A stretch of DNA of 34,938 nt from a virus, in IMG/VR virus record IMGVR_UViG_3300030107_003954, positions 1 through 34,938 of that record. One strand, given 5' to 3'. Under the pieces are notes generated by a model that worked only from the letters and a program-made list of their open reading frames with translations, ran no database searches and was not told the origin of the DNA. Of the stretch, positions 26,082-33,546 are shown piece after piece. The translations under genes and the position numbers were made by a program. Position 1 is the first letter of the stretch. Every line of letters starts with the position of its first letter.

Positions 26082-27493
26082 TCTACTTCCTCCAATAATT
26101 TTATTAAGACTGTTCTTCCGTTTTTATTAATTTCGAACTTATGAGCGATTTTTGGCCAAGTTCTATAAAATTTGGCTTGTGGTATATTATAGTTATCTTC
26201 ACAAAATACTCTTAATTCTGCTTTATTAACCCAACCATCTTTTTTATCCATTCGATTATATGCGGTAATATAGTCATTTAATCCGGCATCTTCAGCAATC
26301 GAAGTTCTTCTGACCTTTAGGGCTACAATCATCCAAGCAACAAGACTCATATAACCTTGTCGGACAATCCATGAGGCTTGACGCACATTACGCGGAAAAA
26401 CAATCCATTTTTCATTTTCGGCTCTTCCGGGCGTTTCAGTAATAGCACATAATACCGCAAGTTTAGTGATATAAATAAGTGAGTTCGTTTCGAACAAACT
26501 AACAATTTTTCTTACTTCTTCAGGAACTTTACTCAAATATCTAATCATGTTGTCATATTCCATTTCAATCAAATCATGAATACCTTCACTAAATGTTACC
26601 ATTTGTGCCTTTTCAGTATCATCTGCTCTTTCCTTTACTTGACTAAAAAGAGTAAGCATGGCTTTAGCAAATTTAAGTTGAGGCACTTCTCTTTTCTTAA
26701 TACTACCAATATCATGAATTAGGGTTTTTCTCATTTCATCAAGAATATATTGGGGAACTTCTCTAACATACATAAACATTCTTTGAAGTACACCTTTAGT
26801 AGCAATAACTTCTGTTAAGTGTTCAGGCGGATAAGTTGTTGCCCAAACCGCTCTTTGACAATCACAAGTGATAATTGGACCATGTGCTAATTTCTTCTTA
26901 ATTAAATAACCATCAGTAGTTAAAGTATTCATTAATTTTTGGAAATAAGTAATTACATTTTCTTTATGTGCGCCTTTCTTAAATACACCACTTGCTTCAA
27001 ACTCATCGAATAAAGCAATTCCGCTACCTTCAAGCGCACCATCTACTTGTTCATCAATTTCTCTTGGTTCTCCTTCTTCTCCAAATTCAGGATTGGGAAC
27101 CTTTCTTGTTGAACCAATTAATGCTGCATCTGTATAATCTACAATATCAAACATATCAAAATCTTTATCATGAACTGATTTAATATATTCAAATGTCTTT
27201 TCAACAATTTGAGAATAAAAATCATTCAATACTGATTTACCGCTTCTCGCAGTTTGAATGTGTGCAACGTGAAATCTTGTATCTTCAATAGTATATCCAT
27301 AAGGTATATGTACATAATCTTTAATAATTTCACCTAATAAATTAAAATATGCTAATGTTGCAGGAAATTCATTATATCGAGAAACCTTTCCAAAGGTTTC
27401 AACCCATTCTCTTACCAATGCCGGTAATTGTTCATCACCCTGCACATCAGCAGGATTTTCAATGCTATAATACTCATCTTCTTCATTGTTCAT
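26078..27493 (-). CDS. AAA+ ATPase, probable replicative helicase (MCM-like)
   Basis: The 471-residue protein has a P-loop at residues 80-87 (QTARSGKS), where the usual first Gly is Gln, a Walker B at 158-165 (GIALFDEF), a sensor-1-like segment around 216-222 (VWATTYP), and a likely arginine finger at R238 (LQRMF). The C-terminal 120 residues look like a winged helix (GWVNKAELRVFCEDNYNIPQ). MCM N-terminal zinc or OB domains are not visible; the region before the P-loop is only about 75 residues. Position between primase/nuclease genes and exonuclease supports a helicase role. A different AAA+ function cannot be excluded. GGTGA precedes the start. Confidence 0.65.
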   Translation of the reverse strand: MNNEEDEYYSIENPADVQGDEQLPALVREWVETFGKVSRYNEFPATLAYFNLLGEIIKDYVHIPYGYTIEDTRFHVAHIQTARSGKSVLNDFYSQIVEKTFEYIKSVHDKDFDMFDIVDYTDAALIGSTRKVPNPEFGEEGEPREIDEQVDGALEGSGIALFDEFEASGVFKKGAHKENVITYFQKLMNTLTTDGYLIKKKLAHGPIITCDCQRAVWATTYPPEHLTEVIATKGVLQRMFMYVREVPQYILDEMRKTLIHDIGSIKKREVPQLKFAKAMLTLFSQVKERADDTEKAQMVTFSEGIHDLIEMEYDNMIRYLSKVPEEVRKIVSLFETNSLIYITKLAVLCAITETPGRAENEKWIVFPRNVRQASWIVRQGYMSLVAWMIVALKVRRTSIAEDAGLNDYITAYNRMDKKDGWVNKAELRVFCEDNYNIPQAKFYRTWPKIAHKFEINKNGRTVLIKLLEEVE

Positions 27494-28182
27494 TGTTTCA
27501 CCTTCTTTTCAGAATTCAATACATTCAGTATTCTATCGGCCACTGTATTGCCGATTCCTTTAGCGATTGTTAATTCATCTTTATGGCTATCGCCTATTTC
27601 CATAATAGAGCCATTGAGTTTTAGTAACTCTTTGGCTTTTGACTGACTAACTCCCTTTATGGTAGTTAGCATATCTACGCGCACATCATTTGTCGCTATT
27701 CTGCGTGGGATGCTTGGTATAATAACCTTTCTGTCCACAGGGGCCATTTTTGATAATGTGATTATCTCATTTGCAGCATCTTCTACACTATCTCTCCAAA
27801 TTACACCTATATCATAATCTAATCTAAGTCTACCTATTGCACCCTTAAATTGCATTTTATACATATTCTTTTTTGCTTCAGGATTTGCATTATTAAACGT
27901 CTTTATGTATTTCATTGCACCTAAAGCATCTTTAACTGAACCATAGATTACAACAAAGTTTTTGTTATAATTTCGGTCCATATTATCTACTTGAGTCCAA
28001 ATACGTTTACTAATTACAGAATTAAGAAAGTCCATAGCCGACTTTGCTTCAAAACAAACATCACCAATTACATAATCTCCAACTTCAAGCCATTGTTTTT
28101 TATTTTGAATATTCATTTGATTTGCTTTCTTTTCTATTAATTCTGCTAATTTTGAGTTTTCTCTACTATCTATTAATAACAT
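27490..28182 (-). CDS. XPF/Hef-like ERCC4 nuclease with helix-hairpin-helix domain
   Basis: The 230-residue protein combines an ERCC4 nuclease domain with tandem helix-hairpin-helix motifs. The nuclease part opens with LLIDSREN, followed by VGDYVIGD and CFEAKSAMDF; in the canonical site the last block reads ERK, so the Arg is replaced by Ala here while Glu and Lys remain. The C-terminal repeats are LTTIKGVSQSKAKELLKL and LTIAKGIGNTVADRILNV, which bind DNA and dimerise in XPF proteins. The enzyme should cut branched DNA. The start at 28182 follows GGAGGT by six bases; an upstream in-frame codon at 28221 lies inside the primase gene and is rejected. Confidence 0.85.
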   Translation of the reverse strand: MLLIDSRENSKLAELIEKKANQMNIQNKKQWLEVGDYVIGDVCFEAKSAMDFLNSVISKRIWTQVDNMDRNYNKNFVVIYGSVKDALGAMKYIKTFNNANPEAKKNMYKMQFKGAIGRLRLDYDIGVIWRDSVEDAANEIITLSKMAPVDRKVIIPSIPRRIATNDVRVDMLTTIKGVSQSKAKELLKLNGSIMEIGDSHKDELTIAKGIGNTVADRILNVLNSEKKVKQ

Positions 28183-28184
28183 AA

Positions 28185-29192
28185 TTATACCTCCGGAAAT
28201 CTCCAACACTTTCCTACACAATAACCTTCACTAATCAGTTTTTGACAAGTTGGGGCCATATAACCACCATCGTTATTTACTGTATACCAAGCATGATAAC
28301 GAGTAACTTCTTCATCCCAATCTAACCAAACACCATCATGTTCAGCAATCTTTTTAATCTCATTAACTATCATATCTAAAATTTGAGCGTTTTTATCCGC
28401 ATCATAACATTTCTTATTTTCAGCCAATAATGTTCTATACCAAGATACTAAATAATATCTTGCTTGATGCGTTGGATTCTCCACCATGATGCTATTATTC
28501 AAACAAGGTAGAATTGGCAGTTTTCCAACCCGTTCAACCGTACTAATTTCAACAGGCGCGACGGAAATAGAGGGGGCTTTAGGCCACGACACCTTGTTTT
28601 TTCCATACCTTATCGGTGGGGAGAAAGTGGGTTCTTTCGCTAGAGCAATTATATCGCTCACAGTTGTTAAATCTCCACGTTTTAGAGGGATACAATATAA
28701 ACACTCTTCAGTATTCATATTAACAGTATTAGGTATTCGTCGCAATCTTCGGGTTTGCACCCCCGATTTATCTAATGTCCCGTTTACTGCGATAGGATAT
28801 ATCTTATAGAAAAATTGCTGAATATCTCTAATATTATCTGAAATTTCTCCATAGACAAAAACATGAAAACCGTTACCACTAAAGAATATCTCAAATTCAT
28901 AAGCATTTTCAACTAAATAATTTACAACCAACTTAGTATCTTGTAAAGATAAATCTAAAGGTTTACCATGTGAATCAAAATCAAGAAATAATCTATCAAG
29001 AATCACAGAAGAAACTACTGCTTCATTTGAACCAAATCTTCTATAATCATAAACACTTGTATAACAATTCATTTTATTATTAAACCGTTCTAAAAAGGTT
29101 TTGAAGCCATCCTTAGAATGAACAATTTGTCGTTTTAATTGCTGTTTCTTACTTAAATGGCTACCCGCCCATACTTCTCTTGGGTATTTCAT
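28185..29192 (-). CDS. Archaeo-eukaryotic primase: PriS catalytic domain fused to PriL-CTD-like Fe-S domain
   Basis: The 335-residue protein makes primers for DNA synthesis. Catalytic motifs of the AEP fold are present: D71-x-D73 (LFLDFDS), SGNGFH at 105-110, and RRIPNTVN at 151-158. The C-terminal part resembles the PriL C-terminal domain: LPILPC with C230, THQARYYLVSWY at 241-252, and a Cys cluster C316, C325 and C329 (APTCQKLISEGYCVGKCW), suited to a 4Fe-4S cluster. In cellular archaea the two functions are on separate subunits. The start overlaps the preceding stop (ATGA), and the stop is two bases from the nuclease start. Confidence 0.8.
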   Translation of the reverse strand: MKYPREVWAGSHLSKKQQLKRQIVHSKDGFKTFLERFNNKMNCYTSVYDYRRFGSNEAVVSSVILDRLFLDFDSHGKPLDLSLQDTKLVVNYLVENAYEFEIFFSGNGFHVFVYGEISDNIRDIQQFFYKIYPIAVNGTLDKSGVQTRRLRRIPNTVNMNTEECLYCIPLKRGDLTTVSDIIALAKEPTFSPPIRYGKNKVSWPKAPSISVAPVEISTVERVGKLPILPCLNNSIMVENPTHQARYYLVSWYRTLLAENKKCYDADKNAQILDMIVNEIKKIAEHDGVWLDWDEEVTRYHAWYTVNNDGGYMAPTCQKLISEGYCVGKCWRFPEV

Positions 29193-29596
29193 ACTCTTTT
29201 CACACCTTTAGGCATATCTGTTCCATCAGAATTTTTTACAGTTTCTTTAGGTTTATCTTTTTTTGCTTTAGGTAAAGGAGGTTGTTCTGGAATTATAGAC
29301 AAATCCTCCGTTGGTTCTTGAACGGGTGGCTTAAATGAAACAGTTGCAGTTTCAAAGTATTTTTGGAATGAATTAATAAATTCTTCTTGCAATACTCTTC
29401 TACATTCAGTTCGGATTACTTGACCAAAAGTATTATCAGCATCAACCTTTGAATGCCATACCAATTCTAGAATTTCTTCTGTTGATAACTCACTATACAA
29501 CTCATCAGCCAACTGTTGAGAAATTTCCTTTAGTTTTAGTAATTTACTAAATTCCCAATCGCCTTCCTTTACAATGTTATCAATTTTTTCTTTCAT
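29189..29596 (-). CDS. Hypothetical protein with proline/lysine-rich C-terminus
   Basis: A 135-residue protein with a helical N-terminal 90 residues (LKEISQQLADELYSELSTEE, TECRRVLQEEFINSFQ) and a disordered-looking tail (PEQPPLPKAKKDKPKETVK). The start at 29596 lies five bases after GGTGGT; a TTG at 29602 would add two residues. It lies between a Cas4-like nuclease and the primase, overlapping both, so it is likely produced in fixed ratio with them and may be an accessory subunit. No family is recognised. Confidence 0.55.
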   Translation of the reverse strand: MKEKIDNIVKEGDWEFSKLLKLKEISQQLADELYSELSTEEILELVWHSKVDADNTFGQVIRTECRRVLQEEFINSFQKYFETATVSFKPPVQEPTEDLSIIPEQPPLPKAKKDKPKETVKNSDGTDMPKGVKRV

Positions 29597-30516
29597 AGCC
29601 AACCACCCGTATTCATATTAGCGTCAATTGCCGCAGGACAAATACCCGCAAATGAACAATGGACACATTTCTTATGGAAATAAGAAGGAGGGAATTCATC
29701 TAATTCATAGGCATAAAGTAATTCAGCAATTGCTTTTTTCATTGCACCTTCTGAACGCTTATTCACTTGTTCTACTTCAACATAATTAGATGCTGGATAA
29801 TACCAACCCCAATGTGTAACTTCTCCATCCCAATCAGGTGAAGCATCCATTAGCATTTTGTAAAAGGACATTTCTCTTCTCATCATAGTTTTCTTACTAT
29901 CTTTCCAAACACCGGTCTTAAACTCAAAGGGAATAAAGAAATCTCCTTCTTTGTAAATTCTATCAATGATACCTTGAATATGAACTACATAATTTCTATT
30001 CAATGGGTATTTTGGATTATCGTTCATTCCAACCATAATTTGGGCATCTAATTGTAATTCATTGCCAATGGGAATAAATTGTTCCAATGTTCCTGCATCT
30101 CTAGCATCAACAAATCTTTGCGCTTCAAATGTAGCAATTGTATCACTCATATCCACATAGTCATCAATAGGAAATAAAGAATTAAAATAATCTTTCAATT
30201 CAAAGAATGTCATGTTTTCTGCTTTCTTAAGGTCCATATCATTATAAAATGCTTCATAAGAATCATGCAATATAGTTCCTTTATACATAGCCTCGGTTTG
30301 GTCTTGAGGTCTTCTATCAATATAAGAATACTCATATTGTTTTTTACACCACTTAAAAGAACCAAGTGAAGATTTCGTAATCTTCAAAATTGGCTTTGTG
30401 GGGTCATCTGCCCAATCTGCATTCCATTGATAAGTAAACTCATCTTCTGGTTTTGGAATAGGTCTAACCCAATTTCCTTCTTCATCTTCATGCCCATACG
30501 TTCTAATATAACTCAT
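29593..30516 (-). CDS. Cas4/RecB-like PD-(D/E)XK nuclease with four-Cys Fe-S site
   Basis: The 307-residue protein has the nuclease core H84 (GTILHDSYEAF), D185 (GIIDRI) and E198-x-K200 (PFEFKTG), plus a QxxxY-like helix around 212-222 (RREMSFYKML). One cysteine near the N-terminus (C57, FKWCKKQYEY) and three at the C-terminus (C284, C287, C293; KKCVHCSFAGICPA) match the iron-sulfur clamp of Cas4, AddB and Dna2. It should be a DNA exonuclease for recombination or end resection. The ATG at 30516 is chosen over a GTG at 30531 that lies within the polymerase gene. There is no cas gene nearby, so a CRISPR role is unlikely. Confidence 0.85.
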   Translation of the reverse strand: MSYIRTYGHEDEEGNWVRPIPKPEDEFTYQWNADWADDPTKPILKITKSSLGSFKWCKKQYEYSYIDRRPQDQTEAMYKGTILHDSYEAFYNDMDLKKAENMTFFELKDYFNSLFPIDDYVDMSDTIATFEAQRFVDARDAGTLEQFIPIGNELQLDAQIMVGMNDNPKYPLNRNYVVHIQGIIDRIYKEGDFFIPFEFKTGVWKDSKKTMMRREMSFYKMLMDASPDWDGEVTHWGWYYPASNYVEVEQVNKRSEGAMKKAIAELLYAYELDEFPPSYFHKKCVHCSFAGICPAAIDANMNTGGWL

Positions 30517-30517
30517 T

Positions 30518-31306
30518 TTACATCCACTCACTTAAATTTTTCTGTTTTTCATCTATCATAAATTCTCTAACATTCCAGCCCATAGCATCATAAATTGGCT
30601 TGGCCTTTTTAACAATTGCGTTTGCATACGCGCCCCAATCAGGGGTATATTTTTCATTAAACTCTTTCATCTCCTTAACAGCAATATAACTCGCTCTTCT
30701 TTCTTTTCCATTTGGTAATATGATAAATTGCGGCCCAACTATATTTGAACATTGTAAGTATAAGAAAGAATCTTCAATAGGATTATCGGGGTCAATGTGT
30801 TGATTGTAATAACATACACCCGCCATTCCGCCTGAAATAGATTTGTAATCTTCTAATTTACGTCTAACTCTTTTTTGTTTAACAATATCAGATAATTCAT
30901 ATCTTCCATGTTTCGCATCATTATAAATTCCTTTACAAAACATATTTATTTCTTCTAGTGTTTCTTCTGAAACCCATCGTTGTAATAATTCTTTTTGAAA
31001 ATCACGACAAATTTTACTTTCGCTTCTTCTCTTCATAGAATATCCCGTTACAACAAATTCGGGATTATCTAAATAATAGCCATCTTTCCAAGATATAAAT
31101 CCTGCATTTCTATTTTTCTTAATTCCAACACCTAATGTCTTATAGAACTTTTCAAATTCTAATTGAACAGGGTGATTATCTAAACCTAAAATATTAGGAA
31201 ATGATTCTTGCACCTTAGAATTAATTTCTTTACAAATTACTTGTGCCTTATCTACATTTTCAATAGGAATGTAGATTGAATCTGTGTGTGCATAAACTAC
31301 TTTCAT
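30518..31306 (-). CDS. DNA polymerase B, C-terminal fragment (palm motif C and thumb)
   Basis: The 262-residue protein begins almost exactly at polymerase motif C: YAHTDSIYI at residues 5-13. The canonical sequence is YxDTDS; here the first Asp is His while the second, catalytically essential in studied family B enzymes, remains. The thumb-side KKxYxG motif appears as KKNRNAG and is followed by GYSMKRRSE. A GGTGAT lies five bases before the start and the ATG overlaps the stop of the gene before it. Joined to the upstream fragment it completes a polymerase of about 810 residues. Confidence 0.88.
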   Translation of the reverse strand: MKVVYAHTDSIYIPIENVDKAQVICKEINSKVQESFPNILGLDNHPVQLEFEKFYKTLGVGIKKNRNAGFISWKDGYYLDNPEFVVTGYSMKRRSESKICRDFQKELLQRWVSEETLEEINMFCKGIYNDAKHGRYELSDIVKQKRVRRKLEDYKSISGGMAGVCYYNQHIDPDNPIEDSFLYLQCSNIVGPQFIILPNGKERRASYIAVKEMKEFNEKYTPDWGAYANAIVKKAKPIYDAMGWNVREFMIDEKQKNLSEWM

Positions 31307-31554
31307 TCTTCATCACCCATCCATTTCCATATAGTTCTACTTTTTGAAGTTGTATATTTTTGCTTTATTCCTACTTTAGGATTGGCATATAGTAAATTAG
31401 ATAATCTTTGAGCATTGACCATTAAATGTGTTGTGCCATACCCATGATTATTGGTATAACTATTTAAAATATCCATTAATTGTTGGGTAGTAAATTCCCC
31501 AAGTTGTTCTGCTTCTTTATTAATTCTATTTTTAAGAATTTTATGTCTAGGCAT
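31303..31554 (-). CDS. Small winged-helix-like protein lodged between the polymerase halves
   Basis: The 83-residue basic protein has a helix-turn-helix look: FTTQQLMDILNSY, then MVNAQRLSNLLYANPKVG, and a terminal strand SRTIWKW. This resembles small winged-helix DNA-binding proteins. It shares its first bases with the stop of the N-terminal polymerase gene (TAATG) and its last with the start of the C-terminal gene (ATGA), so all three are translationally coupled. GGAGATGG precedes the start. It is not an intein, since it is a separate frame without splicing motifs. It may regulate the operon or join the polymerase complex. Confidence 0.65.
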   Translation of the reverse strand: MPRHKILKNRINKEAEQLGEFTTQQLMDILNSYTNNHGYGTTHLMVNAQRLSNLLYANPKVGIKQKYTTSKSRTIWKWMGDEE

Positions 31555-33200
31555 TATTCCATCTCCTGTGCGGTAAATGCTGCTAATCTTGTTGCTTCTC
31601 TTGCACTTGCAGTAATTGAAGCCGCTAATGTAACATCAGCCCAACCAAATCCTTGATAGGCTAATACGCCATAAAATGACGCCATTAATCTTTTAACAGC
31701 CAATTGATTATTATCCCAATTAAGTCTTTCTGTATCAGTTGTTGCTTCTTTCTTTCTACGCTTATATTCATCACGCAAAGTTTTCAATTCTAATACTGAA
31801 CGAGGTAAAAGTCCTAATTCATCTGTTTTGAAATACACCCATTTCTCTTCAGTTACAGGACTTAAATCTCTTGGTGTCATAATATTTACCTTAAATTCAG
31901 TTGGTATTGGACTACGAGTTTCCCATGAAATGTTTCTTGCAATCATCATTGACGGGTATAGACCTGCGAAATCAAATGCCGCTACATTTTTATATAATCC
32001 TTGAGTCCCATATTTCTTAGGTTCATAGATTAGTGCGCCATCGTATTCTTCACGCATTTTAGATTTATCACCTGTTGGTGCTTTCCACCATGCATTACGC
32101 ATAAAATAAATGCTACCCATATTTGACGCATAAAAGCAAGCATCAAATGGTGCGACTAGTAATCTTTGTAGTGCTAATACACCTTCAGATAAAGCCATTT
32201 CTTCATCTATACGCTTAAGCAATTCACTATCCTTAAGAGCATAAGTAAGATAATTTTCCGTATCTTCTAACCATCCTCTTCTAAAAAATTCATTCTTATC
32301 TGGAAACTTTTCTGATACTAATTTCTTATCACCCAATACTAACTCAGATACAAAATCAAGAGCCATTGAGGGTAATGTCCCACGTTGCGAATCATTCCAT
32401 TGTCGTTCAAAAGCAAGGTCTAAGTTCAATGTAATTCTTCCGCGTATAGGTTGAGAAACCGGAGAATACTTATCAACATAATCTGAAACCTTTCCTCCTT
32501 CAACACCTTTCACATCATTATACGGTGAAAGTAGTCTTGGGTCAATGTCATTATACGCAAGTCTATGAATCAACTTTGGCATATCTGCAAAATTACCAAA
32601 CCATGTTATGAGCATATCAGGGTCTTGTTCTCGCATATCATTGACGTATGCTTCAAGCATTTCTTTTTCACTATCATAAGCATCTCCCATGTGAGGATGT
32701 ATTCCTTTAGGTAGCCAATAATAAATTGTATATTTGTCTGTATAGTTATCGTATAGTGAAATAGCCGTAATCGCATCACCATGTATAGGGTCATTATTCA
32801 CCCATTCCATATCCCAATACCACTTTCGCATATTGTATTCCTTTATCTCTTCTAAGTTATCAACACAATAACGGTTGATAAAAGGAACATCACCTTCATA
32901 CGTCTTAGGCCACATCTTACGCGCATACTTAATATCATCAGGTTTGAGAACCTTTACCTTCTTCAACTTCTTCTTCTGAAGATTATACCATTCACCTTCT
33001 TCATAGCGGAAAGGATATTCTAATTTAATACGCTTCCCATTGACTGATACCGAGGTGGTATAGGCTTCCGGTTCGTCCTCTAAAGCATAGATATAGAAAT
33101 ATGGGTCGAAATCTGTAATCGTAGATTCTTGTCTATTCCCATCTTCATCGCGCCATCTTAGATTTATAGCACGATTTGCATCTGTATAACATATAATCAT
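31554..33200 (-). CDS. polB: DNA polymerase B, N-terminal fragment (exonuclease, motifs A and B)
   Basis: The 548-residue protein carries the family B N-terminal and 3'-5' exonuclease domains: Exo I D130-x-E132 (YWDMEW), Exo II with D206 (GNFADMPKL), Exo III Y320-x3-D324 (YALKDSEL). The palm follows with motif A at 410-417 (DFAGLYPS) and motif B K503 to G511 (KRLMASFYG). It stops at TAQEME, right before the position where motif C would follow. All proofreading residues are present, so the enzyme should be proofreading-competent once joined with the C-terminal fragment. The ATG at 33200 follows GGAGTGAT; a GTG at 33209 lies inside that signal. Confidence 0.9.
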   Translation of the reverse strand: MIICYTDANRAINLRWRDEDGNRQESTITDFDPYFYIYALEDEPEAYTTSVSVNGKRIKLEYPFRYEEGEWYNLQKKKLKKVKVLKPDDIKYARKMWPKTYEGDVPFINRYCVDNLEEIKEYNMRKWYWDMEWVNNDPIHGDAITAISLYDNYTDKYTIYYWLPKGIHPHMGDAYDSEKEMLEAYVNDMREQDPDMLITWFGNFADMPKLIHRLAYNDIDPRLLSPYNDVKGVEGGKVSDYVDKYSPVSQPIRGRITLNLDLAFERQWNDSQRGTLPSMALDFVSELVLGDKKLVSEKFPDKNEFFRRGWLEDTENYLTYALKDSELLKRIDEEMALSEGVLALQRLLVAPFDACFYASNMGSIYFMRNAWWKAPTGDKSKMREEYDGALIYEPKKYGTQGLYKNVAAFDFAGLYPSMMIARNISWETRSPIPTEFKVNIMTPRDLSPVTEEKWVYFKTDELGLLPRSVLELKTLRDEYKRRKKEATTDTERLNWDNNQLAVKRLMASFYGVLAYQGFGWADVTLAASITASAREATRLAAFTAQEME

Positions 33201-33205
33201 ATTAA

Positions 33206-33451
33206 TCACTCCAATGGGTCTTTTATATTAATATCACCAAGAACCCAACGAAGTGCTTGAACAACACCTTGAAGGGCTTTAAAATTTCTAACGTGATATA
33301 CTTTATCTAATTTTCTTATTGCAGAATGAGCCTCAGTTTCATGAAAATTCATTTTTCTTTCTGCTCTATCTAACATATCTTCAATTTCTCCCCAACTTCT
33401 ATCGTAGGAAAAATGTTCACTATCTTGATGGTCACTCATTTCTTTCGCCAT
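33206..33451 (-). CDS. Small hypothetical protein
   Basis: An 81-residue, charged, helical protein (SYDRSWGEIEDMLDRAERKM; NFKALQGVVQALRWVLGDIN). The start at 33451 follows GGTGA by four bases; an earlier TTG at 33463 is rejected because it lies inside that context. It overlaps the end of the zinc ribbon frame upstream and is followed closely by the polymerase start. No domain is recognised. A polymerase-accessory role is possible from location only. Confidence 0.55.
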   Translation of the reverse strand: MAKEMSDHQDSEHFSYDRSWGEIEDMLDRAERKMNFHETEAHSAIRKLDKVYHVRNFKALQGVVQALRWVLGDINIKDPLE

Positions 33452-33546
33452 TTTTTCACCCAATTACAATCTACACAAAATATTTTTTCTTCGTCACCCA
33501 TAAATCTTCCACATCCACATTTAGGACAATGAAAGTAATCTTTAAT
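33436..33546 (-). CDS. Zinc ribbon micro-ORF in frame behind the PCNA-like gene
   Basis: Directly after the TAA of the clamp gene and in the same frame runs a 36-codon open stretch with two zinc knuckles, C-x2-C-x-C (HCPKCGCGRF) and C-x2-C (IFCVDCNW). There is no ATG before the first knuckle; the first codon is ATT, with GGTGG a few bases upstream in the spacing used elsewhere in this genome. The only ATG (33501) would lose the first knuckle. It is therefore either an ATT-started micro-protein, a readthrough extension of the clamp, or a remnant. Confidence 0.45.
   Translation of the reverse strand: MKDYFHCPKCGCGRFMGDEEKIFCVDCNWVKKWRKK

Noticed and set aside
28486-28809. 107-codon plus-strand frame inside the primase gene
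   Set aside because: It lies antisense to well-conserved primase sequence and shows no domain or ribosome binding site.
29593-30516. CRISPR-associated Cas4 as sign of a CRISPR locus
   Set aside because: No cas1, cas2 or repeat array is present; the nuclease lies in a replication operon, where Cas4-like enzymes are common in archaeal viruses.
31303-31554. Split intein or intron explaining the divided polymerase
   Set aside because: The C-terminal half does not follow an intein end, the middle gene lacks splicing or endonuclease motifs, and the genes overlap by one to four bases leaving no room for an intron.
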